Assembly: GCA_946807835.1 (NCBI GenBank)
Contig: OX327704.1
Span: 6,758,001 to 6,822,000 of the forward strand
Direction: 5' to 3'
DNA from: Ailanthus altissimus
Lineage: Eukaryota > Streptophyta > Magnoliopsida > Sapindales > Simaroubaceae
DNA length: 64,000 nucleotides
Shown here: piece by piece, positions 1-12,309 of the stretch
Numbering within the stretch: the stretch's first letter is position 1
Layout: every line of letters begins with the position of its first letter
The notes under the pieces: model-generated
The model's input: only the letters and a program-made list of their open reading frames with translations
Databases searched by the model: none
What the model was told of the DNA's origin: nothing
Position numbers and translations under genes: made by a program

Positions 1-1660
1 TTATGGTGTGTAATTTATTTCATACTTTATTAATTTTATTGTCTAATATACCCTTAAGGATCTCTAACATACTATATTTCATCAAAAATAAGAATCAAGA
101 CTCGCATGACATGATATAATTAATGAAGTTTTTTACAACTTCTTGAGCTTATGAGAGAAATTAAGTATTCCATTAAACTACTTAAACTTATGAGAAGTGA
201 GGTCTTACTAACTCCTATATTGATGGAAGTAGGAGTTTTATGAAAAATTGAGGAAATCGACCCTTTACCTTTGCCCTATTAGAGTATAAGTTCCATTGTT
301 TTATCGATCATTAACCAACAAAAATTAAACACTTAAGTTTAAGTACGGCCAAGAGAGCGAAAGAGTTTTCTCTTTGAAACATTATAACTTTCAAAGGTGG
401 TCAATGCTCACGTGTGTGAGAAACGTAATAATAATAGTAATATCAAATAAGGTGGGAATGTGCCATCCTCATAACACACCTCCATCGGAGAAGGGGCTTA
501 AGACTTCTCTTCGGTGGACATAACCACCCCTTATGCCTTTTTCTATCTGTTTTTAGTCCTCTTTTTATAAATTTCTTTGCATTTGCCATCTTCTTAGCTC
601 TCCGGCGAGCTTCCTTTTAGTTTTTGGTGACTTCGACAGCCATTGCTGTCCGACGGCCTTTTCCATCTCTTCACTGTTGCGGTGCCTTGCTACAAGGCTG
701 TGCTTGATAGCCTTTGCCATCTGACATCGTGCTGTGCCAACCGTCAATGGCTTAATGGATCCAGCTGCAACAACCAACAAATCTTTTTCGACTCTGTCCA
801 ACGGCTCGTCTATCACTCATTTCACCAGACATCAGCACATCGGCCTCTCCGTTGACTAATGGGCTAGCCGATTATCAAGCCACCTCTACTGGCTTTCCTC
901 CGTGTCCGGTCACCGTATTTCACGGCTTCTTTTCGGTCACTGTAGCTCGCATGGTGTGGCACCCGCCGCTGCTTGCATTAAGCACTTGATTTGCTGTTAT
1001 AACAGCAACTAAATATATTAACAGCATATAAAGCTTAATACAAGTGTTTAGCATCTAGTGGTTAAAAGCTCTGTTTCTTGCGGTTGCCACCTCTTAGACT
1101 GTTGCTTTCGTTTTTCCTCTCTCAAGCCTCCAACTGCAGTTGGCAAACGGTCATTGTTGCCGATTTTTAATAGTAAGACTTTTTTTTAATTTAGTCATTA
1201 ATAATTAATCCCTTGTATTAAGGGATCTATATTTTCTTATTGCGTGGTCGATTATTCTTTTTCTTTTGAAAGGTTTATATTTTCTTTTTGTTAGGTGTTA
1301 TTTACCCACTATAGGTATGATTAATACTCTTGTTTGTAAGAGTTTGGATTAGGAAATCTCAATAAATATTCATGCTACTAGCTCTTGGTAATCCTTTGAT
1401 TTTATTATCAAAAGTCCTTTGATATATTATCTTGAAGTTGTTCAATGATATTCTATAATTCTTCCCCCAAAAAAAAAAATGTGGGAATGTGAAGAGTATA
1501 TATGACTTTTTAAATAGAACTTCTTTTAAATAGAGCTTTATATTAGTAGAACTTTTATAAGTAGGATTTGTTTTTAAAAAAAAGTTATTAGCGTTTGGTT
1601 AATACTTATAGTTATCAAGTAAAATTATGTAATTACTTTAATAGACTTCCTCTCCCACAA
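1..1660. other. Intergenic sequence, nothing recognised
   Basis: No reading frame here has convincing protein character. The short open frames at 565-855 overlap on both strands and have random composition. The stretch is AT-rich with a moderately GC-richer block at about 590-970. I see no LTR ends, primer site or terminal inverted repeats that I can define. A run of A residues sits near 1470-1480. Confidence 0.5.
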
Positions 1661-1754
1661 CTTTATAAATACCGACAATCCGCTCACTAACCACATCATT
1701 ACCAAACACACGATCAAAAGGCCAAAACATAAATCATATTCCACCATCCTCCTA

Positions 1755-2880
1755 ATGGCAGCCTCCTCGTCCTGTGCCTCATCTTCGTCATGTGCCTCTT
1801 CCCCCGCTGTCCCTCTAAAACCTTTCATTATCCATCCATCAGTCCCATTTGCTCCTCTAGAATTTGAAGAAAGCATTTGGGCCAGAACCATCAGGTCAAA
1901 CTCCACTGAACTCATAAGACAGTACGTTATCCAAGCTGTTGAAGAAAATGGATGGGGCACTTTAGGCACCCCACTATTCAACCTAACCTACCCATTTTTC
2001 TACCTATTCACTGTCACCCATTTCGAAGCCTGGTCCAAAAGTGTTCTTTACCTGTTATGGTACCTGTTAGATTCATACACCATTACAATGGAATTCCCTG
2101 TGCTGAAGACGAAAAAATGGCTCGAAACAATCTCGTCTAGCCCCGATGCAATCACATTCTTACAATGATTTTTCTCCTATGAACAATGGCTAGTCAAGTT
2201 CAAAAGGCTAATACATCAATACAGTCAATCAAGAATGTCACCCAGAAGATTTCATATCATCCTTCTCTTCCAACGTAATGGAATGATTATATCCGATCAT
2301 GAAGTACATTACTATCCTATCGTCGATGACTACTTTATGTTTTCATACCCCTTGCATCTGTTTCGGGATAACCACAGAGTAGAAATGAGAGAACTAGAAA
2401 GAGTCTTTGCAGAAAAAAATCAGATCATCCCACCAGCCGTATGGATAGACCCTGAAGACTGTACTCTTGGGAAACCACAGATGAAGACTTCTCATACAGA
2501 CTCCAACAAGCATCCAACATCTACAAACACAGACAGAGTGAACAACACCAACGCTACGTCCAACAGTACTACCAGTACAACCGAACCAAGATTGATCACG
2601 AAAACTCTCCTCCTATAACCATCCCATCAGAACCCCATGAGACAGACACACAGATGCATGATGCCCCACCTACCCCTGCAGGACCACTAGACTTATCCCT
2701 CTCCCTGTACCAAGATGCTCAAACCCCACTTACCGAGTCACAACCCAACAAGAAGCAAGACTGTTATCCCGATAGTTAGCCCCACAAGAAGCCAAAATTC
2801 GTGATGAAAGCAATGACGACATCAAACTCCTGGAAGAATTGATGGAAGAATATAAAAGCAAACTGGCCAAGCGTGCCTGA
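1755..2880 (+). pseudogene. Broken ORF of possible endogenous pararetrovirus (Caulimoviridae-like) origin
   Basis: A Ser/Ala-rich start at 1755 (residues MAASSSCASS) leads into a soluble, charged protein-like sequence. In-frame coding character continues after a TGA at 2166-2168, through SYEQWLVKFKRLIHQYS and the MRELERVFAEKNQIIPPAVW block to about 2455. It then moves to another frame, which is open to a TAG near 2777-2779, and moves again for a short Glu/Lys-rich, coiled-coil-like C terminus ending in TGA at 2878-2880. A further frame change near 2050-2140 is likely, because the segment VPVRFIHHYNGIPCAEDEKMARNN reads better in another frame. A TATA-like box (TATAAATA, 1664-1671) lies about 85 bp upstream. 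I do not recognise a catalytic domain. Assignment to a pararetrovirus rests mainly on the downstream promoter/poly(A) layout, so it is tentative. The alternative is a decayed host or retroelement gene of unknown function. Confidence 0.45.
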
Positions 2881-2942
2881 AAACAGTTCAATGATGAAGG
2901 AAGCCCCAGTGGATCCAGCTGATCAAGTTTCAAAACCTAAGC

Positions 2943-3190
2943 CACGTGATAAAAACAGTCCTAAAAAATAGAGCCTTTGTGCTCACAATTATCACATAGC
3001 CCAACATTATGTTTCTTTTACGTGTGTCTGTTATTAAGCAAAAGTTTGTTCTTTTTTTTAAGTTATTTTCTTTGTATGGTGGTCTACGTGCCACGTCAAA
3101 AGCTAGTTTCTTTGTTTATATCTGGAGTCTCAAGCTATATAAGGTCACTCATTCCTTTTGTAAGAAACCATCTAGAAAAAAAAATAAAAA
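2943..3190 (+). promoter_or_regulatory. Pararetrovirus-like promoter and poly(A) region
   Basis: Directly after the broken frame lie a G-box CACGTG (2943-2948), a TGACG-type element in inverse orientation (3094-3098), a strong TATA box CTATATAAG (3135-3143) and an AATAAA signal (about 3183-3188). TATATAAGG followed within about 50 bases by AATAAA is how Caulimoviridae large intergenic regions are organised. This is a motif-level inference, and each motif is common in AT-rich plant DNA. Confidence 0.35.
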
Positions 3191-3951
3191 CTCTGATTTC
3201 CATTATCCTATGAGCTTCTAAATCTTCCTCTGGTAGTTTTCTAAAGTCTCTCTTAAGTATAAAAGGCATAAAATGAGTTGATTATTTTCTAAGTTTTAAA
3301 AGAAATTTTGCCAGTCAAGTATGCTCTACAGTTGCATTTTCTTAAGGGATCCTCTGTATCAGAAAGATTGAAATATAAAATAAAAAAAAAGCTATTTTCA
3401 TTTCAATTTACCGTTTTCGGTTCTTTTCGGTTTCATTTCAATTTATGATTTTTGGTTTTTTTTTGTTCCAAATCCTGTTCAAGAGTTGTCACTACATTAT
3501 GTAAAATATTAGGCAACGTAAACCCGTCAAGGCAAAGGGTTGTTTAGGGTTCTTTTTATGTATCCACCTATTTATGTTGACAACAGTAATGGTGATTATT
3601 TCAAAACTTTTAGCAATGGTGATTATTTCAAAACTGTCATTAATAATCTTATTTTTTTCATCACTAGTATGACACTAAAATAAACATTGTCTTGATGATT
3701 TCTAATTTCTTATTGATGGTAAATAAGGATTTTTTTATTTTCTTGAATGATTGATGAATAATTTGCACTTGAACGAAAATTGTTCAAATTCTATCATCAA
3801 ATTTAAAGAATAACAATTTGAGTTTCGATGGAAATGAGGACCTTTTATGTGTTTAAAGATATTTCTATCAATTTTATTTAAAAACAAAAATTTATTAAAG
3901 AGTATGTTTCCAATTAATTACCTATTGTTTTATAGTAATTTATATTATTAA
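3191..3951. other. AT-rich spacer, no gene seen
   Basis: Low-complexity AT-rich DNA with pyrimidine-rich runs (for example 3410-3470, repeated TTTTCGGTTT-like words). I see no open frame, terminal repeats or RNA gene. Confidence 0.5.
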
Positions 3952-4158
3952 TGTACGATATTATATTATTAATATATTTGATATGATATCAATTATATTA
4001 ATAATATAATTTTTTTTTATCTTTTATAATCTGTAATTATGTCCTTCCATGTATAGTGTTACTTTCCTATTTTATAATAAGTTAAAGTTTCTATAAAGGT
4101 TCCTATTGTACAGTTTTTGATTCACAGTGAAAATATACAGTTCTTTACATTTCTAATA
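3952..4158 (+). repeat. 5' LTR of Copia-1
   Basis: It matches 8212-8418 along its whole length. It contains several nested AT palindromes around ATATTTGATATGATATCAA and a TATAAAGG box near 4093. It ends ...CTAATA just before the primer site; the 3' copy ends ...CTAACA, so the canonical CA has become TA here. Confidence 0.9.
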
Positions 4159-4170
4159 TGGTATCAGAGC
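4159..4170 (+). other. tRNA-Met primer-binding site of Copia-1
   Basis: TGGTATCAGAGC is the standard Copia minus-strand primer site, complementary to the 3' end of initiator methionyl-tRNA. It sits immediately inside the 5' LTR. Confidence 0.9.
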
Positions 4171-5147
4171 CTAAAGTTTGATTCTTTTACTGTTTTATTA
4201 TTTAGCAAAACTTGTTGAATTTTTTTTTCCAGAAACTCTTAGGAAGCTCACCGGAGTTCGCCGTAATCAACACCGTTTAGCCTAAAAATTTCAGACATTG
4301 TCGATCACTTGAACCCCACAGAAATCAAGTCTCTCTACTGCCTTACGCTACCATGCATCATCCAAACTTTCTGTCGTTGTTACTGTTCACCTTGAATTCT
4401 GATCAGCTTCTGACGCGTTAACGTGCACCGCCCAGACGACTATACTCAAAATCAACCAAAGATTTTAACGACATCGAAATTTTGTCAATCTGAAGCTGCA
4501 CGCGCCCCCACGCGCCTCAGAATAGAATTGTCGTCTGCCATCGTTCACCTTAGATCTCCACTATTTTTCAACACGTGGTTTCTCACCACCGACTCTATTT
4601 ATCTCTTTGTCGCCGGATCTATCCACCTATGGCGTCTCCATTTTTCAATTAGTCCTCTGATTTGCAATAAAGGTCTATTTGTAAACTTTTTAATATTTTG
4701 AGGTCAGATCGTTATTTTCTATACTTTTAGAATAATTTTGATATTTACAAAAAAATTTGGGTTATTTTCAAAATTATATAATCTTTAGGGGTCAATTTGT
4801 AATTTGCAAAAGTTTAGAGGTTATTTTGTAATTTATTAAAAGTCTTGGGGTTAAATTATAATTATTAAAAGTATAAGGGCTTATTCAAAATTAGTTGAAA
4901 GATCAAAAGTTACATTTTTTTAAGATCTATGGATAAGTCAGATATTTTTCAACTTTATTTCCTTACTAGTTCTACTTTATCTAAGCCATGTTATAATTGC
5001 CATTTACCTAGACTGTTTCAAGATGCTACTTCTACAGGACCTGCTATTACTACTACACAGGATAATGCGAGTCTCTCTTCTAACTTGGCTAATAATTTTG
5101 AACTTTTACTCCGTCTACTCCTCTCTAACTATGGTAATTCTTCTTAG

Positions 5148-8100
5148 TATTTTGACCTTACATATTGTAATTACATGACTTTTGATTCTACAGTTTTCTC
5201 TTCTAAATCTTTTACTTCTTCTTTACCCTCTATTCAAACTGTCAATGGTTCTATCATGAAAGTTAATCATGTTGGTCAAGTGTTTTACACTAATCTTTTC
5301 GTATCATACACTTTTTTTATTCCTAAACTCAAATTAAATCTTTTATATGTCGGTCAACTATGTGAACTTGGTCTTAATATCTTGTTTATTACTTCTAGTT
5401 GTTGTGTGCAAAATTCAAAGACAGGTCGAGCACTTGGGATAAGATGTAAGGTTGAGCGTCTATATGAACTCATATCTTTAGATTTGTCCTTTTTATACCC
5501 TTCGTCTATAGCATCTACCTCTCCAGTACATTCCCTACATCTTTGGCACTCTCGTTTGGGTCATGTGTCAGTTAATCGCATCCGATCTCTGGTATTTAGT
5601 GGTCTTTTAGATTCTATTTATGATAATAAATATGATTGTCTTGCTTGTCCATTAGCTAAACAACTAGCTTTACCTTTTAATGATAGTACTATTATCTCTC
5701 ATGCTCCATTTGATCTCATACATTCTAATATATGAGGTCTTTCTCCAAATACCACAATGGGAAGATCTAAATATTTTATGATCTTCATTGATGATTACTC
5801 TCGATATACTTGGTTGGTTATTATGAAACAATGATCAAAATTCACTAAAATTTATCGAGATTTTGCTCAGATGGTTAAAATTCAGTTCTCACGTCCTATT
5901 AAAAGTTTTCGTACTGATAATGCCATGGAGTATAGAGATTCTAACTTTCTAAATCTTCTACAAAAATATGGTACTATATGTCAAAGGTATTGTCCTAATA
6001 CATCTTAGTAAAATGGGAAAGCTTAATGTAAACACAGATATATTTTAGACACCACTCGTACTCTTCTTATCTCTTCCTCTTATCCTGAATATTTTTGGGG
6101 AGAAGCTGCCTTGACTGCTGTCTTTACTATCAATCGTATTCCTTCTCCTATTATAAAAAACATGTCACCTTATGAGAATTTGTATGAAACTCCACCTAAT
6201 TATAGTCTCCTCAAAGTTTTTGGTTTTGTTTGTTGTCATACTTCAAAAATATGAGAACACCAAACTCGAGCCACATGCTCGATTATGTTGTTTCTTGGGA
6301 CACAAGATAGAACATAAAGGCTATTAGTGTTGGGATCCCATATTTAACCGTCTTCATATTTCTCATTATGTAGTCTTTCTCGAGCATAAAATGTTTTCTT
6401 TTGTATCTAACTTTAATTTTGTGTCTCCTGATATTTCACAATTTTTTACAAATAATTCTATTGATCTTTTTTCAAATACTTCACTTACAGATACTTCTTT
6501 TAAGTTTCATACAGGTGAGTCTGCAGATACGATGATTGATCATGAGCCTTCTACCTTGTCTGAAGGATCTACTCTCGACATCTCTGAGGCCTCCTCTACA
6601 CATTCTCTTCGTCGTTCTTCTCGGGTAAGAGAACTTCCTATTAAACTTCATGATTATTATTATTTTTCTACTACTTTTTCGTTATATGAACCTTACTCCT
6701 ATTTTGAGGCTAGTGCTAATCCTGTATAGCAGCAAGTAATGACAGAAGAATTACAAGCTCTTGAGAAATCGTATACTTGGGATTTTATTTCTCTTCCACC
6801 TAATAAAACTGTCATTGGTTATAAATTGGTATATAATATCAAGACCAAGTCTGATAGGTTCATTGAGGGATATAAAGCTCGTCTTGTTGCAAAAGGCTTT
6901 ACTTAGGAATATGGAATTGATTATGAAGGAACGTTTGCCTTTGTTACTCGACTTACTTCTGTTAGAAGTTTGTTAGCTATTGCTGCAGTTCATGGTTGGA
7001 TATTATTTCAAATGGATATGAAAAATACTTTTCTTAATGGTGATTTTTCTGAATAAGTCTATATGAAGCCTTCTCTTGGTTATCCACATCCCTCAGGCAA
7101 GGTCTGTAAACTTCGTCGAGCTTTATATAGTCATAAATAAGCACCTCGTGCCTATGAATTCTTCAGTAGCACTATTTCTTAACATGGTTTTCAGTTCAGC
7201 CCCTATGACTCTACCCTTTTCATCCGCATAACAGATCGTGGTTGTGTTATACTGCTTCTTTATGTTGATGACATGATTATCATGGGTGACGATCTTACTG
7301 GTATTTCTACTCTCAATGACTTTCTTTAACAACATTTTAAAATAAAAGATCTTGGCACCTTTGGTTATTTTCTTGGCTTTGAAGTACTATCCGACTCTAC
7401 TGGGTATTATTTCTCACATGCTAAATATCATCAAATCTACTTGCTAAAGTTAGCTTGACGGATAATAAAATTGCCTCTACTCCTTTAAAGCCTAATACTA
7501 AACTCCAATCCTTTGATGGTACTCTTCTCAGTAATGTCACCCTCTATCATCAATTGATTGGTAGTTTTGTCTATCTCACTGTTACTCGCCCAGACATTGC
7601 TCATGTTGTTCATGTAGTCAATCAATTTATGGTCGTTCCTCATACTTCTCATTATGCAGTAATTCTTTATATCCTACAATATCTCAAAGGTACACTTTTT
7701 CATGCCCTCAATTTTTTAGCTCATTCTTCTCTACTATTACGAGCTTATATTGATGCAGATTAAGCGAGTGATCTTACGGATCGACAATCGACTATTATAT
7801 TCTGTCTTTCTTGGGTGATTCTCTTCTTTCATGAAAAAGTAAAAAGCAGACAGCTTTTGCTCATTCTAGTACTGATACTACCCAAGAGATTGTTTGGTCC
7901 GCTAGCTTCTTGAAGATATGTGTATTTCTCACATTGGAGCTACAGTTCTCTATTGTGACAATTAGAGTGACATTCAAATTGCTCACAATGATGTTTTTTT
8001 TATAAGCGGACTAAGCACATTGAAACAGATTGTCACTTTGTTCGGCAACATGTTTCTCAGAGAACAGTTACTCTCTACTCCATCTCTTATGAAGATCAAC

Positions 8101-8190
8101 CTGCAAATATCTTCACCAAATCTTCACTTCCTGGACATTTCAAAACTCTAGTCTCCAAACTCAAGCTTACTTCTACTTCACCATCTTAAG
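5148..8190 (+). pseudogene. Copia-1 pol remnant (protease, integrase, RT, RNase H)
   Basis: Coding similarity starts around 5150 with a protease-like segment. It continues through GAG-pre-integrase (LWHSRLGHVS), the integrase core (IDDYSRYTWL, SFRTDNAMEY), the RT block (KARLVAKGF, LLYVDDMIIM with TATGTTGATGAC at 7261-7272) and the RNase H block (TRPDIAHVVHVVNQFM). Stops interrupt it at 5733, 5832, 6007-6012, 6904, 7054, 7138, 7180 and 7327, and there is a frame change near 7455. Most stops sit where family alignments usually have Gln, Arg or Trp, as expected of C-to-T or G-to-A decay. The catalytic YVDD is still intact, but the frame cannot yield a functional polyprotein. Confidence 0.85.
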
Positions 8191-8211
8191 TTTGAGAGAT
8201 GGGGTAATTAA

Positions 8212-8418
8212 TGTGTGATATTATATTATCAATATATTTGATATGATATCAATTATATTAATAATATAATATTCATACCTTTTATAATCTGTAATTATTT
8301 TTTTCTATATATAGTATTACTTTCCTATTTTGTAATAAGTTAAAATCTATATAAAGGCTCATATTGTACAATTTTTGATTCATAATAAAAATATACAGCT
8401 CTTTTTATATATCTAACA
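8212..8418 (+). repeat. 3' LTR of Copia-1
   Basis: It is the same length as the 5' copy (207 bp). It begins TGTGTGATAT and ends CTAACA. It is preceded by the purine-rich tract at about 8194-8206. Confidence 0.9.
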
Positions 8419-8699
8419 TATATTATGAGTATTTTATTATTAAAAAAAAGTACTACAATATGAGTTTAAAGAATATGTTAGTGGGTTTAATAGTCTCATT
8501 CTATCAAATATTACATACATCCATGTCAAATAAAATAAAATATTAAATACATTATATTTGCCCTGTATACGATAATTTATATGATTCATACCAATTACAT
8601 GTACTAATAATACTTGTTAGATAATGACGACAATATAAGTATCCAACTAATGAATATAAATAACAAAATTCTAAATATTGTTGTCATGAATATTAATAT

Positions 8700-10374
8700 T
8701 GTTAAGGATAGTGCCCTAAAAGCATGTACTTGTATTATTTTTATGAAATTAATAAAGTTGTAATTTTATATTTAAAAAGTATTTGTAATTTTATGATATA
8801 AATATCAGAAAATCCCTTATTTATTTATGTAACCATAACTTTAGTATATAATTGTTATACAATAGGATTAAAGTTATGAATAATAAACAAAAAAGTCCGT
8901 AATAAATTAATTAAAATTTTGGATCTTTAATTAAATATTACTAGTGCGGTCCACAGACATTTAAAATATAGTGATATTATGGTGGAGGCACTATATATAA
9001 TATGATTATATAGGACTGGATCAGACGTAGTTTGAATTCTTATGTAAAATATCGTTAATTAAGAATTTAAATAACGTCAACTGATGATCATATGCAAATT
9101 AACTTTAATCCCGAGTGATCATAAACTCCTATTTATGTCATTTGAAGTACTCGTTACAGTTTGTTTAAAGAACAGGCTAAAAACTTATATTTTGGTGGCT
9201 TAGTGAGATAAACGGTTGGGAATATGATTTACAGATATGGAATCCATTCCTTCCTAAAAGAAGTTAGAAAGCAGGTTCTCTTAAGGGTTAATTCTAGAAT
9301 TGAACAGTTAGAGCGCTCAATTTGTAACAATGTTACAAATTAACTGTTCACTAGTGAATTAATGGTACTTAAGGTTAAAGAAATAATTAGAGGGGCAAAA
9401 TGATAATTAACCTAACTCTAATTATGAACCATCTATGGAGGGTTGAATTGCATATTGTGATTAAATCAATGGACTACTCTAAGTTTTTTAAGTAAAGTAT
9501 ATTTGCAATTTCAAGAGTGCAATTTTAGATTTTTGGTGGAATAACACTGGAATTAGTAAATTGAATGAATTAATTAAAGTGTTTAATTAATTATTCAAAA
9601 TTTATTAGAGCTTAAAATTATAAGTTCATAAGTCCCAAATACCAATTCTTTCATTATTACAGTGAACAATTAAAAAAACTGTTTGTGTTATTACAAAACA
9701 ATTTTGTCTAAAAAATAGTTTTCAAATACGTATATTTTATATTTAGATAAAATTAATTAATTAAGAATTAATTAATATAGATAACATCTTATCTAAATAT
9801 AATTAAATATTTAATTTAAGAAATTAAATAAATAAATCTTAAAGATAATTTTTGAAATTATCAAAAAGATTTTATTTTTAATTTTAGTATTTTTTTAATT
9901 AAAAAACTAATAATGCTCAAATGTTGGGTATTATACGTTAACGATAAATAGTGAGACTCTATGTGGTTTACATGAATTAGGTCTCCTTTTAAGAGTTAAT
10001 AATTTAATTAATAAATATTATTAATTAAATTATTATTTTAAAATGAGAATACTAATATAAATAAAACACAATACACATACGTAAAAAAAAAACTGCAGGA
10101 TATGTATTTTTTCTTTAAAGAAGAAAAATAAATTGGAAGCCCACTCTTTATCTCACTGTAGAACAAGAGGCTTAATTTTGAATCTTTTGGTGGAAAAAAA
10201 TTCGGCGTGGATTCAAAGTATGTTCTTGTTAATTTTTATTTATTTTAATATCAAATTAATATATTCATAAGATCATTAGATAAAATGTGTTTTTATCTAA
10301 TAAAAGCAAAGATTAAAGAATTTTTGTTTCCTATTCTGCTGCGTTATGAATGTCATAACAATAACTCTCTCACA
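8700..10374 (+). repeat. 5' LTR of Copia-2 (about 1.68 kb)
   Basis: It aligns from end to end with 23187-24873, with scattered substitutions and small indels; the 3' copy has a roughly 20-bp extra word near 23430-23450. It is AT-rich, with paired inverted words such as AATTTGTAACA/TGTTACAAATT near 9318-9345. Confidence 0.92.
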
Positions 10375-12304
10375 ACTGGTATTAAAGTAATGGTTTCTTG
10401 AATATATGATTTTGGTGTTATGATTTATTTTATTTAAATCATGATTTATGGGTATGTATGTAAGAGTGGGTACTTGTTTTTTTAATTTTGTTCATATGAT
10501 GAATGACTATTTTGTGCATGGATCTTTTGGTTGTTAATTATATGGTCCTTTAAGATTAATGGTAATTTTTTTTAATTAAATCAAAATTGTGTAAACCTAT
10601 AAAGGGGTACATAATTTTTTGTAGTATATTTTTTTTACTATTTTTTTTTTTGTGGCCGTTGGAAGAGAAAGAAAAAGAAAAATGGAAGAAATGGAAGACA
10701 AAAAAAAATTTGATTAAGAAGAAGAAAAGAAACAGTGCTGTCATGATCCCTTTTGCATATATATATATATAAAGGGAAAATGAATCTTGCTATGCACAAA
10801 AGAATAAATTATTGTTCTTTGGCCATGTATTAAGGGCTAATTGGTGGGACTGGTTGTTCTTTTACGCCAATTGTTCAATTTCAAAATTTTGATCAATAAC
10901 TCAAAATGTGCAATACGGCAACTACAATGACAGAGGGCATGGTTCAAGGCAGTGGCTTATGACAGCTGCCACCATGGCAATAGCATGAAGGTTGCTGTCC
11001 TAGGTATATTAGGGCAATAACAAAGGACTCTTAATTTTGGACTTGAGAAGTTAAAATAAAATTAGATTTGATCTCTTATAGTATTTGGGCACTAAATGGA
11101 CAAAATTCATTTTAAATATATATATATATATATATATATATCTAAGAGTTGGATTATCTTGCAAAATATACAATAGGCCTAAGAAAAGTTCTTAAGCTCG
11201 TACGTATAAAATTACAAAGAAAATGGACTGAATTTTTTATGGACTTAAGAAGACCATGTGCAGCTAGGCCTGCGTACCTATACCTTTTATGTAATTTATT
11301 TTATTTTATAGTTGTAATTTAAAATCTTAAAGGATTTGGCCAAAATTATATTAAATATTAATTATATTATTAATTTATGTGATGACTTATAACATGATTA
11401 TGAATAATTACATATCATGCATTTGTACTCACCATATTATTGTAATATGACATGCATACATGCCATAATTAAAATTTAAATAATTTTTTTTATTATGACA
11501 TATTATAATAAATAAGATTAAATTAGTGGATTGATTAGTATGTTTAAAACTTGTATAATTAATCAAATAATGTGAAATTAGATTTAATAGTTAAATTAGT
11601 AATTTCACATTATTCTAAGTAACCTAAATTAAATAGTTTGATTTAGAATTGCTTAGAAAATTATTAATAAAATTATTGATTTTATTATTTATAAAAATAA
11701 TTTATTAATTCAATAATTAAAAAACTAGGTTCATCTAAATTGTTAGGCCTATTTAAAAGGAATAGTTAGACTATTAAACCTAAACCCAACAAGATTGAAC
11801 TTTATTAGGATTAATTAATTATACCTAGTAATTTGTTATATGAGATATAATAATTTGTTGAGGCTATAAAACATAAGATATTTTATAAATTATGAAAACA
11901 CATAGTTAAAACTAGTGAGTGGGAGAGGGTACATGACAATGAATCCATCGGTCTCCATTATTAGTACAACATCGTGAGATATAGGTGGCGCCTCGCGACG
12001 CTTTGATTTCGTCCTCCCTACGGAGGGTGTCCGTTTATTTCAATAATAAGGTTGACTTCCCAGAGATAGGATTAAGTGATGTATTTCATAATTGACCGAC
12101 TCTACGATGGTAATTTTTGAGTTAAGTCATCTTAATCCGAAATAATGGGTTACACTCACAAAGATATAATTAAGCAGTTAATAATATCTTGACCAAAATA
12201 AACGGTTGTTAATAGGTAAATGAAAATATGTAATATTTTAAAATTTTCCTATTAATTTGAGATAGTCTCAATTTTAATTTTAATTTAATATAACCTACCC
12301 TACG
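10375..12304 (+). other. Copia-2 untranslated leader, left part
   Basis: It begins with a decayed primer site (TGGTATTAAAGTAATGG from 10377, versus the usual TGGTATCAGAGC core). The rest is AT-rich with no coherent frame. It contains short (AT)n tracts at about 10761-10771 and 11117-11142. The leader resumes at 19044 after the nested Gypsy element and reaches the gag start at 19189, preceded by a CAG acceptor-like word. Parts of 11160-12300 may be an older insertion that I cannot delimit. Confidence 0.6.
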
Positions 12305-12309
12305 GCGGC
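12305..12309. repeat. Target-site duplication GCGGC (left)
   Basis: GCGGC at 12305-12309 recurs at 19039-19043, immediately outside the two ends of the nested Gypsy element. It is a 5-bp duplication as expected for LTR retrotransposon integration, and it proves that B inserted into Copia-2. Confidence 0.85.

Larger units (their letters stand above)
3952..8418 (+). mobile_element. Ty1/Copia LTR retrotransposon, decayed (Copia-1)
   Basis: The element is bounded by two 207-bp direct repeats (3952-4158 and 8212-8418) that begin TGTACGATAT and TGTGTGATAT. A primer-binding site TGGTATCAGAGC (4159-4170), matching the 3' end of initiator tRNA-Met, directly follows the 5' LTR. Protease-like, integrase, reverse-transcriptase and RNase H coding remnants follow in Copia order (integrase before RT). 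A purine-rich tract GAGAGATGGGG lies just before the 3' LTR. No clean 5-bp target duplication is visible: the flanks read ATTAA and TATAT. The gag region (about 4190-4920) has no recognisable gag, so it is either deleted or too decayed. Confidence 0.9.

Noticed and set aside
1625..1981. Minus-strand frame with acidic EEAHDEDEAQDEE segment
   Set aside because: It is the reverse of the Ser/Ala-rich start of the 1755 frame; the TATA box and downstream continuity favour the plus strand.
3947..8423. Target duplication for Copia-1
   Set aside because: The five bases outside the LTRs (ATTAA and TATAT) do not match; AT-rich flanks allow only weak partial agreement.
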